64,000 bases of DNA from Bathymodiolus brooksi (GCA_963680875.1 OY804577.1:147826196-147890195), one strand, 5' to 3'; positions 15,601 through 28,762 are shown, counted from the first letter of the stretch. Notes: a model not told the origin generated them from the letters alone. Translations and numbers: made by a program.

Positions 15601-18600
15601 AAACCAAAGATCTACCTCACTCAAGGTTAGCACACAAACCATTACACCATAGGTGTCTGTACTAGACCAGAGGTCAAACCAAAGATCTACCACACTCAAG
15701 GTTAGCACACAAACCATTACACCATAGGTGTTTGTACTAGACCAGAGGTCAAACCAAAGATCTACCTCACTCAAGGTTAGCACACAAACCATTACACCAT
15801 AGGTGTCTACTAGACCAGAGGTCAAACCAAAGATCTACCACACTCAAGGTTAGCACACAAACCATTATACCATAGGTGTCTTTGTATTAGACCAGAGGTC
15901 AAACCAAAGATCTACCACACTCAAGGTTAGCACACAAACCATTACACCATAGGTGTCTGTACTAGACCAGAGGTCAAACCAAAGATCTACCACACTCAAG
16001 GTTAGCACACAAACCATTACACCATAGGTGTCTGTACTAGACCAGAGGTCAAACCAAAGATCTACCACACTCAAGGTTAGCACACAAACCATTACACCAT
16101 AGGTGTCTTTACTAGACCAGAGGTCAAACCAAAGATCTACCACACTCAAGGTTAGCACACAAACCATTATACCATAGGTGTCTGTACTAGACCAGAGGTC
16201 AAACCAAAGATCTACCACACTCAAGATTAGCACACAACCCATTACACCATAGGTGTCTTTGTACTAGACCAGAGGTCAAACCAAAGATCTACCACACTCA
16301 AGGTTAGCACACAAACCATTACACCATAGGTGTCTGTACTAGACCAGAGGTCAAACCAAAGATCTACCACACTCAAGGTTAGCACACAAACTATTATACC
16401 ATAGGTGTCTTTGTACTAGACCAGAGGTCAAACCAAAGATCTACCACACTCAAAGTTAGCACACAAACCATTACACCATAGGTGTCTGTACTAGACCAGA
16501 GGTCAAACCAAAGATCTACCACACTCAAGGTTACCACACAAACCATTACACCATAGGTGTCTGTACTAGACCAGAGGTCAAACCAAAGATCTACCACACT
16601 CAAGGTTAGCACACAAACCATTACACCATAGCTGTCTTTGTACTAGACCAGAGGTCAAACCAAAGATCTACCACGCTCAAGGTTAGCACACAAACCATTA
16701 TACCATAGTTGTCTTTGTACTAGACCAGAGGTCAAACCAAAGATCTACCACACTCAAGGTTAGCACACAAACCATTACACCATAGGTGTTTGTACTAGAC
16801 CAGAGGTCAAACCAAAGATCTACCACACTCAAGGTTAGCACACAAACCATTACACCATATGTGTCTACTAGACCAGAGGTCAAACCAAAGATCTACCACA
16901 CTCAAGGTTAGCACACAAACCATTATACCATAGGAGTCTTTGTACTAGACCAGAGGTCAAACCAAAGATCTACCACACTCAAGGATAACACACAAACCAT
17001 TACACCATAGGTGTCTTTGTACTAGACCAGAGGTCAAACCAAAGATCTACCTCACTCAAGGTTAGCACACAAACCATTACACCATAGGTGTCTTTGTATT
17101 AGACCAGAGGTCAAACCAAAGATCTACCACTCTCAAGGTTAGCACACAAACCATTACACCATAGGTGTCTGTACTAGACCAGAGGTCAAACCAAAGATCT
17201 ACCACACTCAAGGTTAGCACACAAACCATCCCACCATAGGTTTCTGTACTAGACCAGAGGTCAAACCAAAGATCTAACACACTCAAGGTTAGCACACAAA
17301 CCATTATACCATAAGTGTCTTTGTACTAGACCAGAGGTCAAACCAAAGATCTACCACACTCAAGGTTAGCACACAAACCATTACACCATAGGTGTCTGTA
17401 CTAGACCAGAGGTCAAACCAAAGATCTACCACACTCAAGGTTAGCACACAAACTATTATACCATAGGTGTCTTTGTACTAGACCAGAGGTCAAACCAAAT
17501 ATCTACCACACTCAAGGTTAGCACACAAACCATTACACTATAGGTGTTTGTACTAGACCAGAGGTCAAACCAAAGATCTACCACACTCAAGGTTAGCACA
17601 CAAACCATTACACCATAGGTGTCTACTAGACCAGAGGTCAAACCAAAGATCTACCACACTCAAGGTTAGCACACAAACCATTATACCATAGGTGTCTTGG
17701 TACTAGACCAGAGGTCAAACCAAAGATCTACCACACTCAAGGTTAGCACACAAATCATTACACCATAGTTGTCTTTGTACTAGACCAGAGGTCAAACCAA
17801 AGATCTACCTCACTCAAGGTTAGCACACAAACCATTACACCATAGGTGTCTTTGTACTAGACCAGAGGTCAAACCAAAGATCTACCACACTCAAGATTAG
17901 CACACAAACCATTACACCATAGATGTCTGTACTAGACCAGAGGTCAAACCAAAGATCTACCACACTCAAGGTTAGCACACAAACCATTATACCATATGTG
18001 TCTTTGTACTAGACCAGAGGTCAAACCAAAGATCTACCACACTCAAGGTTAGCACACAAACCATTACACCATAGGTGTTTGTACTAGACCAGAGGTCAAA
18101 CCAAAGATCTACCACACTCAAGGTTAGCACACAAACCATTACACCATATGTGTCTACTAGACCAGAGGTCAAACCAAAGATCTACCACACTCAAGGTTAG
18201 CACACAAACCATTATACCATAGGAGTCTTTGTACTAGACCAGAGGTCAAACCAAAGATCTACCACACTCAAGGATAACACACAAACCATTATACCATAGG
18301 TGTCTTTGTACTAGACCAGAGGTCAAACCAAAGATCTACCACACTCAAGGTTAGCACACAAACCATTACACCATAGGTGTCTTTGTACTAGACCAGAGGT
18401 CAAACCAAAGATCTACCACACTCAAGGTTAGCACACAAACCATTATACCACAGTTGTCTTTGTACTAGACCAGAGGTCAAACCAAAGATCTACCACACTC
18501 AAGGTTAGCACACAAACCATTATTCCATAGGTGTCTTTGTACTAGACCAGAGGTCAAACCAAAGATCTACCACACTCAAGGTTAGCACACAAACCATTAT

Positions 18601-19222
18601 ACCATAGGTGTTTGTACTAGACCAGAGGTCAAACCAAAGATCTACCACACTCAAGGTTAGCACACAAACCATTACACCATAGGTGTCTTTGTATTAGACC
18701 AGAGGTCAAACCAAAGATCTACCACACTCTAGGTTAGCACACAAACTATTACACCATAGGTGTCTGTACTAGACCAGAGGTCAAACCAAAGATCTACCAC
18801 ACTCAAGGTTAGCACACAAACCATCACACCATAGGTTTCTGTACTAGACCAGAGGTCAAACCAAAGATCTACCACACTCAAGGTTAGCACACAAACCATT
18901 ATACCATAAGTGTCTTTGTACTAGACCAGAGGTCAAACCAAAGATCTACCACACTCAAGGTTAGCACACAAACCATTACACCATAGGTGTCTTTGTACTA
19001 GACCAGAGGTCAAACCAAAGATCTACCACACTCAAGGTTAGCACACAAACCAGTACACCATTGGTGTCTGTACTAGACCAGAGGTCAAACCAAAGATCTA
19101 TCTCACTCAAGGTTAGCGCACAAACCATTACACCATAGGTGTCTGTACTAGACCAGAGGTCAAACCAAAGATCTACCACACTCAAGGTTAGCACACAAAC
19201 CATTATACCATAGGTGTTTGTA
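9612..19222. repeat. Higher-order repeat copy 2 of array A (9,611 bp)
   Basis: This is the tandem copy of 1-9611 in the same orientation and phase. Similarity to the start of a third copy continues for about one unit, to about 19296. There the linker reads ggtgtctttgtatta where the copy starting at 9612 has ggtgtctttacta. The array then continues with different block order. The near identity implies either a very recent duplication, ongoing homogenisation, or an assembly duplication. Confidence 0.9.
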
Positions 19223-19605
19223 CTAGACCAGAGGTCAAACCAAAGATCTACCACACTCAAGGTTAGCACACAAACCATTACACCATAGGTGTCTTTGTAT
19301 TAGACCAGAGGTCAAACCAAAGATCTACCACACTCAAGGTTAGCACACAAACCATTACACCATAGGTGTCTGTACTAGACCAGAGGTCAAACCAAAGATC
19401 TACCACACTCAAGGTTAACACACAAACCATCACACCATAGGTTTCTGTACTAGACCAGAGGTCAAACCAAAGATCTCCCACACTCAAGGTTAGCACACAA
19501 ACCATTATACCATAAGTGTCTTTGTACTAGACCAGAGGTCAAACCAAAGATCTACCACACTCAAGGTTAGCACACAAACCATTACACCATTGGTGTCTGT
19601 ACTAG

Positions 19606-21718
19606 ACCAGAGGTCAAACCAAAGATCTACCATACTCAAGGTTAGCACACAAACCATTACACCATTGGTGTCTGTACTAGACCAGAGGTCAAACCAAAGA
19701 TCTATCTCACTCAAGGTTAGCGCACAAACCATTACACCATAGGTGTCTGTACTAGACCAGAGGTCAAACCAAAGATCTACCACACTCTAAGGTTAGCACA
19801 CAAACCATTACACCATAGGTGTCTGTACTAGACCAGAGGTTAAACCAAAGATCTACCACACTCAAGGTTAGCACACAAACCATTACACCATAGGTGTCTT
19901 TGTACTAGACCAGAGGTCAAACCAAAGATCTACCTCACTCAAGGTTAGCACATAAACCATTACACCATAGGTGTCTTTGTATTAGACCAGAGGTCAAACC
20001 AAAGATCTACCACACTCAAGGTTAGCACACAAACCATTACACCATAGGTGTCTGTACTAGACCAGAGGTCAAACCAAAGATCTACCACACTCAAGGTTAG
20101 CACACAAACCATCACACCATAGGTTTCTGTACTAGACCAGAGGTCAAACCAAAGATCTACCACACTCAAGGTTAGCACACAAACCATTATACCATAAGTG
20201 TCTTTGTACTAGACCAGAGGTCAAACCAAAGATCTACCACACTCAAGGTTAGCACACAAACCATTACACCATAGGTGTCTGTACTAGACCAGAAGTCAAA
20301 CCAAAGATCTACCATACTCAAGGTTAGCACACAAACCATTACACCATAGGTGTCTACTAGACCAGAGGTCAAACCAAAGATCTACCATACTCAAGGTTAG
20401 CACACAAACCATTACACCATTGGTGTCTGTACTAGACCAGAGGTGTAAACCAAAGATCTACCTCACTCAAGGTTAGCACACAAACCATTACACCATAGGT
20501 GTCTGTACTAGACCAGAGGTCAAACCAAAGATCTACCACACTCAAGGTTAGCACACAAACCATTACACCATAGGTGTTTGTACTAGACCAGAGGTCAAAC
20601 CAAAGATCTACCTCACTCAAGGTTAGCACACAAACCATTACACCATAGGTGTCTACTAGACCAGAGGTCAAACCAAAGATCTACCACACTCAAGGTTAGC
20701 ACACAAACCATTATACCATAGGTGTCTTTGTATTAGACCAGAGGTCAAACCAAAGATCTACCACACTCAAGGTTAGCACACAAACCATTACACCATAGGT
20801 GTCTGTACTAGACCAGAGGTCAAACCAAAGATCTACCACACTCAAGGTTAGCACACAAACCATTACACCATAGGTGTCTGTACTAGACCAGAGGTCAAAC
20901 CAAAGATCTACCACACTCAAGGTTAGCACACAAACCATTACACCATAGGTGTCTTTACTAGACCAGAGGTCAAACCAAAGATCTACCACACTCAAGGTTA
21001 GCACACAAACCATTATACCATAGGTGTCTGTACTAGACCAGAGGTCAAACCAAAGATCTACCACACTCAAGATTAGCACACAACCCATTACACCATAGGT
21101 GTCTTTGTACTAGACCAGAGGTCAAACCAAAGATCTACCACACTCAAGGTTAGCACACAAACCATTACACCATAGGTGTCTGTACTAGACCAGAGGTCAA
21201 ACCAAAGATCTACCACACTCAAGGTTAGCACACAAACTATTATACCATAGGTGTCTTTGTACTAGACCAGAGGTCAAACCAAAGATCTACCACACTCAAA
21301 GTTAGCACACAAACCATTACACCATAGGTGTCTGTACTAGACCAGAGGTCAAACCAAAGATCTACCACACTCAAGGTTAGCACACAAACCATTACACCAT
21401 AGGTGTCTGTACTAGACCAGAGGTCAAACCAAAGATCTACCACACTCAAGGTTAGCACACAAACCATTACACCATAGCTGTCTTTGTACTAGACCAGAGG
21501 TCAAACCAAAGATCTACCACGCTCAAGGTTAGCACACAAACCATTATACCATAGTTGTCTTTGTACTAGACCAGAGGTCAAACCAAAGATCTACCACACT
21601 CAAGGTTAGCACACAAACCATTGCACCATAGGTGTTTGTACTAGACCAGAGGTCAAACCAAAGATCTACCACACTCAAGGTTAGCACACAAACCATTACA
21701 CCATATGTGTCTACTAGA
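19606..21718. repeat. Array A block, source of two later copies
   Basis: This segment is repeated with a 3,542-bp shift at 23148-25260, and its right part (from about 20289) is repeated with a 1,430-bp shift at 21719-23147. The rare variant agaagtcaaacc (normally agaggtcaaacc) at 20291 is a convenient marker and recurs at 21721 and 23833. Other markers are the cgcacaaacc variant and the agaggtgtaaacc unit. Confidence 0.85.
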
Positions 21719-23147
21719 CCAGAAGTCAAACCAAAGATCTACCATACTCAAGGTTAGCACACAAACCATTACACCATAGGTGTCTACTAGACCAGAGGTC
21801 AAACCAAAGATCTACCATACTCAAGGTTAGCACACAAACCATTACACCATTGGTGTCTGTACTAGACCAGAGGTGTAAACCAAAGATCTACCTCACTCAA
21901 GGTTAGCACACAAACCATTACACCATAGGTGTCTGTACTAGACCAGAGGTCAAACCAAAGATCTACCACACTCAAGGTTAGCACACAAACCATTACACCA
22001 TAGGTGTTTGTACTAGACCAGAGGTCAAACCAAAGATCTACCTCACTCAAGGTTAGCACACAAACCATTACACCATAGGTGTCTACTAGACCAGAGGTCA
22101 AACCAAAGATCTACCACACTCAAGGTTAGCACACAAACCATTATACCATAGGTATCTTTGTATTAGACCAGAGGTCAAACCAAAGATCTACCACACTCAA
22201 GGTTAGCACACAAACCATTACACCATAGGTGTCTGTACTAGACCAGAGGTCAAACCAAAGATCTACCACACTCAAGGTTAGCACACAAACCATTACACCA
22301 TAGGTGTCTGTACTAGACCAGAGGTCAAACCAAAGATCTACCACACTCAAGGTTAGCACACAAACCATTACACCATAGGTGTCTTTACTAGACCAGAGGT
22401 CAAACCAAAGATCTACCACACTCAAGGTTAGCACACAAACCATTATACCATAGGTGTCTGTACTAGACCAGAGGTCAAACCAAAGATCTACCACACTCAA
22501 GATTAGCACACAACCCATTACACCATAGGTGTCTTTGTACTAGACCAGAGGTCAAACCAAAGATCTACCACACTCAAGGTTAGCACACAAACCATTACAC
22601 CATAGGTGTCTGTACTAGACCAGAGGTCAAACCAAAGATCTACCACACTCAAGGTTAGCACACAAACTATTATACCATAGGTGTCTTTGTACTAGACCAG
22701 AGGTCAAACCAAAGATCTACCACACTCAAAGTTAGCACACAAACCATTACACCATAGGTGTCTGTACTAGACCAGAGGTCAAACCAAAGATCTACCACAC
22801 TCAAGGTTAGCACACAAACCATTACACCATAGGTGTCTGTACTAGACCAGAGGTCAAACCAAAGATCTACCACACTCAAGGTTAGCACACAAACCATTAC
22901 ACCATAGCTGTCTTTGTACTAGACCAGAGGTCAAACCAAAGATCTACCACGCTCAAGGTTAGCACACAAACCATTATACCATAGTTGTCTTTGTACTAGA
23001 CCAGAGGTCAAACCAAAGATCTACCACACTCAAGGTTAGCACACAAACCATTGCACCATAGGTGTTTGTACTAGACCAGAGGTCAAACCAAAGATCTACC
23101 ACACTCAAGGTTAGCACACAAACCATTACACCATATGTGTCTACTAG
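21719..23147. repeat. 1,430-bp tandem duplicate within array A
   Basis: This is a copy of about 20289-21718. The junction is visible at 21711-21721, where a unit ending atatgtgtctactagacc is joined directly to the marker unit agaagtcaaacc, which in the source is preceded by ggtgtctgtactagacc. One private change, ggtatctttg at 22152, separates it from its source. Confidence 0.85.
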
Positions 23148-25260
23148 ACCAGAGGTCAAACCAAAGATCTACCATACTCAAGGTTAGCACACAAACCATT
23201 ACACCATTGGTGTCTGTACTAGACCAGAGGTCAAACCAAAGATCTATCTCACTCAAGGTTAGCGCACAAACCATTACACCATAGGTGTCTGTACTAGACC
23301 AGAGGTCAAACCAAAGATCTACCACACTCTAAGGTTAGCACACAAACCATTACACCATAGGTGTCTGTACTAGACCAGAGGTTAAACCAAAGATCTACCA
23401 CACTCAAGGTTAGCACACAAACCATTACACCATAGGTGTCTTTGTACTAGACCAGAGGTCAAACCAAAGATCTACCTCACTCAAGGTTAGCACATAAACC
23501 ATTACACCATAGGTGTCTTTGTATTAGACCAGAGGTCAAACCAAAGATCTACCACACTCAAGGTTAGCACACAAACCATTACACCATAGGTGTCTGTACT
23601 AGACCAGAGGTCAAACCAAAGATCTACCACACTCAAGGTTAGCACACAAACCATCACACCATAGGTTTCTGTACTAGACCAGAGGTCAAACCAAAGATCT
23701 ACCACACTCAAGGTTAGCACACAAACCATTATACCATAAGTGTCTTTGTACTAGACCAGAGGTCAAACCAAAGATCTACCACACTCAAGGTTAGCACACA
23801 AACCATTACACCATAGGTGTCTGTACTAGACCAGAAGTCAAACCAAAGATCTACCATACTCAAGGTTAGCACACAAACCATTACACCATAGGTGTCTACT
23901 AGACCAGAGGTCAAACCAAAGATCTACCATACTCAAGGTTAGCACACAAACCATTACACCATTGGTGTCTGTACTAGACCAGAGGTGTAAACCAAAGATC
24001 TACCTCACTCAAGGTTAGCACACAAACCATTACACCATAGGTGTCTGTACTAGACCAGAGGTCAAACCAAAGATCTACCACACTCAAGGTTAGCACACAA
24101 ACCATTACACCATAGGTGTTTGTACTAGACCAGAGGTCAAACCAAAGATCTACCTCACTCAAGGTTAGCACACAAACCATTACACCATAGGTGTCTACTA
24201 GACCAGAGGTCAAACCAAAGATCTACCACACTCAAGGTTAGCACACAAACCATTATACCATAGGTGTCTTTGTATTAGACCAGAGGTCAAACCAAAGATC
24301 TACCACACTCAAGGTTAGCACACAAACCATTACACCATAGGTGTCTGTACTAGACCAGAGGTCAAACCAAAGATCTACCACACTCAAGGTTAGCACACAA
24401 ACCATTACACCATAGGTGTCTGTACTAGACCAGAGGTCAAACCAAAGATCTACCACACTCAAGGTTAGCACACAAACCATTACACCATAGGTGTCTTTAC
24501 TAGACCAGAGGTCAAACCAAAGATCTACCACACTCAAGGTTAGCACACAAACCATTATACCATAGGTGTCTGTACTAGACCAGAGGTCAAACCAAAGATC
24601 TACCACACTCAAGATTAGCACACAACCCATTACACCATAGGTGTCTTTGTACTAGACCAGAGGTCAAACCAAAGATCTACCACACTCAAGGTTAGCACAC
24701 AAACCATTACACCATAGGTGTCTGTACTAGACCAGAGGTCAAACCAAAGATCTACCACACTCAAGGTTAGCACACAAACTATTATACCATAGGTGTCTTT
24801 GTACTAGACCAGAGGTCAAACCAAAGATCTACCACACTCAAAGTTAGCACACAAACCATTACACCATAGGTGTCTGTACTAGACCAGAGGTCAAACCAAA
24901 GATCTACCACACTCAAGGTTAGCACACAAACCATTACACCATAGGTGTCTGTACTAGACCAGAGGTCAAACCAAAGATCTACCACACTCAAGGTTAGCAC
25001 ACAAACCATTACACCATAGCTGTCTTTGTACTAGACCAGAGGTCAAACCAAAGATCTACCACGCTCAAGGTTAGCACACAAACCATTATACCATAGTTGT
25101 CTTTGTACTAGACCAGAGGTCAAACCAAAGATCTACCACACTCAAGGTTAGCACACAAACCATTGCACCATAGGTGTTTGTACTAGACCAGAGGTCAAAC
25201 CAAAGATCTACCACACTCAAGGTTAGCACACAAACCATTACACCATATGTGTCTACTAGA
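23148..25260. repeat. 2,112-bp duplicate within array A
   Basis: This copies 19606-21718 with a 3,542-bp shift, equivalently a 2,112-bp shift from the preceding block (1,430 + 2,112 = 3,542). Shared markers are the agaagtcaaacc unit at 23833, the cataaaccatt variant and the cattgcacc variant. From about 25260 the order follows units like those around 8560-9000 and 18170-18610 instead. Confidence 0.8.
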
Positions 25261-28200
25261 CCAGAGGTCAAACCAAAGATCTACCACACTCAAGGTTAGC
25301 ACACAAACCATTATACCATAGGAGTCTTTGTACTAGACCAGAGGTCAAACCAAAGATCTACCACACTCAAGGATAACACACAAACCATTATACCATAGGT
25401 GTCTTTGTACTAGACCAGAGGTCAAACCAAAGATCTACCACACTCAAGGTTAGCACACAAACCATTACACCATAGGTGTCTTTGTACTAGACCAGAGGTC
25501 AAACCAAAGATCTACCACACTCAAGGTTAGCACACAAACCATTATACCACAGTTGTCTTTGTACTAGACCAGAGGTCAAACCAAAGATTTACCACACTCA
25601 AGGTTAGCACACAAACCATTATTCCATAGGTGTCTTTGTACTAGACCAGAGGTCAAACCAAAGATCTACCACACTCAAGGTTAGCACACAAACCATTATA
25701 CCATAGGTGTTTGTACTAGACCAGAGGTCAAACCAAAGATCTACCACACTCAAGGTTAGCACACAAACCATTACACCATAGGTGTCTTTGTATTAGACCA
25801 GAGGTCAAACCAAAGATCTACCACACTCAAGGTTAGCACACAAACCATTACAACATAGGTGTCTGTACTAGACCAGAGGTCAAACCAAAGATCTACCACA
25901 CTCAAGGTTAGCACACAAACCATCACACCATAGGTTTCTGTACTAGACCAGAGGTCAAACCAAAGATCTACCACACTCAAGGTTAGCACACAAACCATTA
26001 TACCATAAGTGTCTTTGTACTAGACCAGAGGTCAAACCAAAGATCTACCACACTCAAGGTTAGCACACAAACCATTACACCATAGGTGTCTGTACTAGAC
26101 CAGAGGTCAAACCAAAGATCTACCATACTCAAGGTTAGCACACAAACCATTACACCATTGGTGTCTGTACTAGACCAGAGGTCAAACCAAAGATCTATCT
26201 CACTCAAGGTTAGCGCACAAACCATTACACCATAGGTGTCTGTACTAGACCAGAGGTCAAACCAAAGATCTACCATACTCAAGGTTAGCACACAAACCAT
26301 TACACCATTGGTGTCTGTACTAGACCAGAGGTCAAACCAAAGATCTATCTCACTCAAGGTTAGCACACAAACCATTACACCATAGGTGTCTGTACTAGAC
26401 CAGAGGTCAAACCAAAGATCTACCACAGTATAAGGTTAGCACACAAACCATTACACCATAGGTGTCTGTACTAGACCAGAGGTTAAACCAAAGATCTACC
26501 ACACTCAAGGTTAGCACACAAACCATTACACCATAGGTGTCTTTGTATTAGACCAGAGGTCAAACCAAAGATCTACCACACTCAAGGTTAGCACACAAAC
26601 CATTACACCATAGGTGTCTGTACTAGACCAGAGGTCAAACCAAAGATCTACCACACTCAAGGTTAGCACACAAACCATCACACCATAGGTTTCTGTACTA
26701 GACCAGAGGTCAAACCAAAGATCTACCACACTCAAGGTTAGCACACAAACCATTATACCATAAGTGTCTTTGTACTAGACCAGAGGTCAAACCAAAGATC
26801 TACCACACTCAAGGTTAGCACACAAACCATTACACCATAGGTGTCTGTACTAGACCAGAGGTCAAACCAAAGATCTACCATACTCAAGGTTAGCACACAA
26901 ACCATTACACCATAGGTGTCTACTAGACCAGAGGTCAAACCAAAGATCTACCATACTCAAGGTTAGCACACAAACCATTACACCATTGGTGTCTGTACTA
27001 GACCAGAGGTGTAAACCAAAGATCTACCTCACTCAAGGTTAGCACACAAACCATTACACCATAGGTGTCTGTACTAGACCAGAGGTCAAACCAAAGATCT
27101 ACCACACTCAAGGTTAGCACACAAACCATTACACCATAGGTGTTTGTACTAGACCAGAGGTCAAACCAAAGATCTACCTCACTCAAGGTTAGCACACAAA
27201 CCATTACACCATAGGTGTCTACTAGACCAGAGGTCAAACCAAAGATCTACCACACTCAAGGTTAGCACACAAACCATTATACCATAGGTGTCTTTGTATT
27301 AGACCAGAGGTCAAACCAAAGATCTACCACACTCAAGGTTAGCACACAAACCATTACACCATAGGTGTCTGTACTAGACCAGAGGTCAAACCAAAGATCT
27401 ACCACACTCAAGGTTAGCACACAAACCATTACACCATAGGTGTCTGTACTAGACCAGAGGTCAAACCAAAGATCTACCACACTCAAGGTTAGCACACAAA
27501 CCATTACACCATAGGTGTCTTTACTAGACCAGAGGTCAAACCAAAGATCTACCACACTCAAGATTAGCACACAACCCATTACACCATAGGTGTCTTTGTA
27601 CTAGACCAGAGGTCAAACCAAAGATCTACCACACTCAAGGTTAGCACACAAACCATTACACCATAGGTGTCTGTACTAGACCAGAGGTCAAACCAAAGAT
27701 CTACCACACTCAAGGTTAGCACACAAACTATTATACCATAGGTGTCTTTGTACTAGACCAGAGGTCAAACCAAAGATCTACCACACTCAAAGTTAGCACA
27801 CAAACCATTACACCATAGGTGTCTGTACTAGACCAGAGGTCAAACCAAAGATCTACCACACTCAAGGTTAGCACACAAACCATTACACCATAGGTGTCTG
27901 TACTAGACCAGAGGTCAAACCAAAGATCTACCACACTCAAGGTTAGCACACAAACCATTACACCATAGCTGTCTTTGTACTAGACCATAGGTCAAACCAA
28001 AGATCTACCACGCTCAAGGTTAGCACACAAACCATTATACCATAGTTGTCTTTGTACTAGACCAGAGGTCAAACCAAAGATCTACCACACTCAAGGTTAG
28101 CACACAAACCATTACACCATAGGTGTTTGTACTAGACCAGAGGTCAAACCAAAGATCTACCACACTCAAGGTTAGCACACAAACCATTACACCATAGGTG

Positions 28201-28324
28201 TTTGTACTAGACCAGAGGTCAAACCAAAGATCTACCACACTCAAGGTTAGCACACAAACATTACACCATAGGTGTCTTTGTACTAGACTAAGGGTCAATT
28301 TTTTAATTGATTTTATATCTTCAG

Positions 28325-28434
28325 GTTTAGATAAATTCATTGAGGAGTACATCATTAACAAGAATACAGAAGTGGAGAAATTCAATGCTAAGGCTGACAT
28401 TGAGGCCAGGATGTTTGTTGATTTGTTCTCATGA
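28325..28434 (+). CDS. Putative 3'-terminal coding exon of an unrecognised host gene
   Basis: A pyrimidine-rich stretch ending tatcttcag (AG at 28323-28324) precedes a short open frame entering in the second base of a codon and ending with TGA at 28432-28434. It encodes about 36 residues. They are hydrophilic and helix-like, rich in E, K, N and D, starting LDKFIEEYIINKN and ending FVDLFS. The satellite does not extend into it, and its base composition differs from the array. A poly(A) site lies 1.2 kb downstream. If it is a real exon, the donor partner lies left of this window and array A occupies the last intron. I do not recognise the protein family, and 36 residues are too few to assign one. 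An alternative is a chance ORF next to a chance acceptor. Confidence 0.55.
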
Positions 28435-28474
28435 TATCAGAGAATAATTTCATTTGACAGAACAATTTGGATAA

Positions 28475-28762
28475 TGTTGGATAAAAGTGTGAAAATATCA
28501 TTGGACTAAAGTGTTAATAGAGCTCATTGGATAGAAGTATGAACAGAGATTATTGGGTAAAAGTGTGAATAGATACCATTGAGCAAAAGTGTGAACATAT
28601 CATTGGGTAAAAGTGTGAACAGATACCATTGAGCAAAAGTGTGAACATATCATTGGGTAAAAGTGTGAACAGATACCATTGGGTAAAAGTGTTAATATAG
28701 ATCATTATGTAAATGGTTGAACAAAGGTTTAAACAGAAGTCATTGGAGCGTGAACACAGATC
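28475..28762 (+). repeat. Degenerate 26-bp minisatellite in the presumed 3' UTR
   Basis: About ten imperfect copies of a 26-bp unit of the form cattgggtaaaagtgtgaac plus agatac, alternating in the middle with a 24-bp version (cattgagcaaaagtgtgaac plus atat), so that part of it has a 50-bp dimer period. Divergence increases towards both ends. It starts about 40 bp after the stop codon of the presumed terminal exon. Confidence 0.85.

Larger units (their letters stand above)
1..28298. repeat. Array A: ~75-bp satellite DNA, about 370 units
   Basis: A head-to-tail array enters from the left edge and decays in the phrase ctagactaagggtca near 28298. The unit begins ctagaccagaggtcaaacc, continues through the BglII site AGATCT, then ttagcacacaaaccatta, and ends in a variable linker. 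The linker sets the unit length: gtgtctttgta gives 77 bp, gtgtctgta or gtgtttgta gives 75 bp, gtgtcta gives 73 bp. Recurrent diagnostic variants include agaggttaaacc, agaggtgtaaacc, ctcaagatta, ggataacac, accatccca and ggtttctg. Runs of 75-bp units stay open in one minus-strand frame (25-residue periodic peptide, up to 150 residues), but 73- and 77-bp units break the frame, so no gene is called. Divergence between neighbouring units is low and is organised in higher-order blocks. Confidence 0.98.

Noticed and set aside
1..28298. CRISPR-like array reading of array A (repeat plus spacer)
   Set aside because: Units are adjacent tandem copies with no unique spacers, no cas genes, and a clearly eukaryotic context.
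1..28298. TCF/LEF-type sites in ccaaagatct
   Set aside because: The sequence does not match the CTTTGWW consensus in either orientation closely enough.
358..28400. Dozens of minus-strand frames of 61-150 codons with a 25-residue repeat (MVCVLTLSVVDLWFDLWSS...) as a possible repetitive protein gene
   Set aside because: They exist only where neighbouring satellite units happen to be 75 bp, break at every 73- or 77-bp unit, have no flanking gene structure, and show no synonymous-biased change. They are read-through of the satellite period.
28198..28434. Full 78-codon plus-strand ORF starting in the satellite
   Set aside because: The first 40 codons are satellite sequence. Only the part after the AG at 28324 has exon character, so the start codon is spurious.
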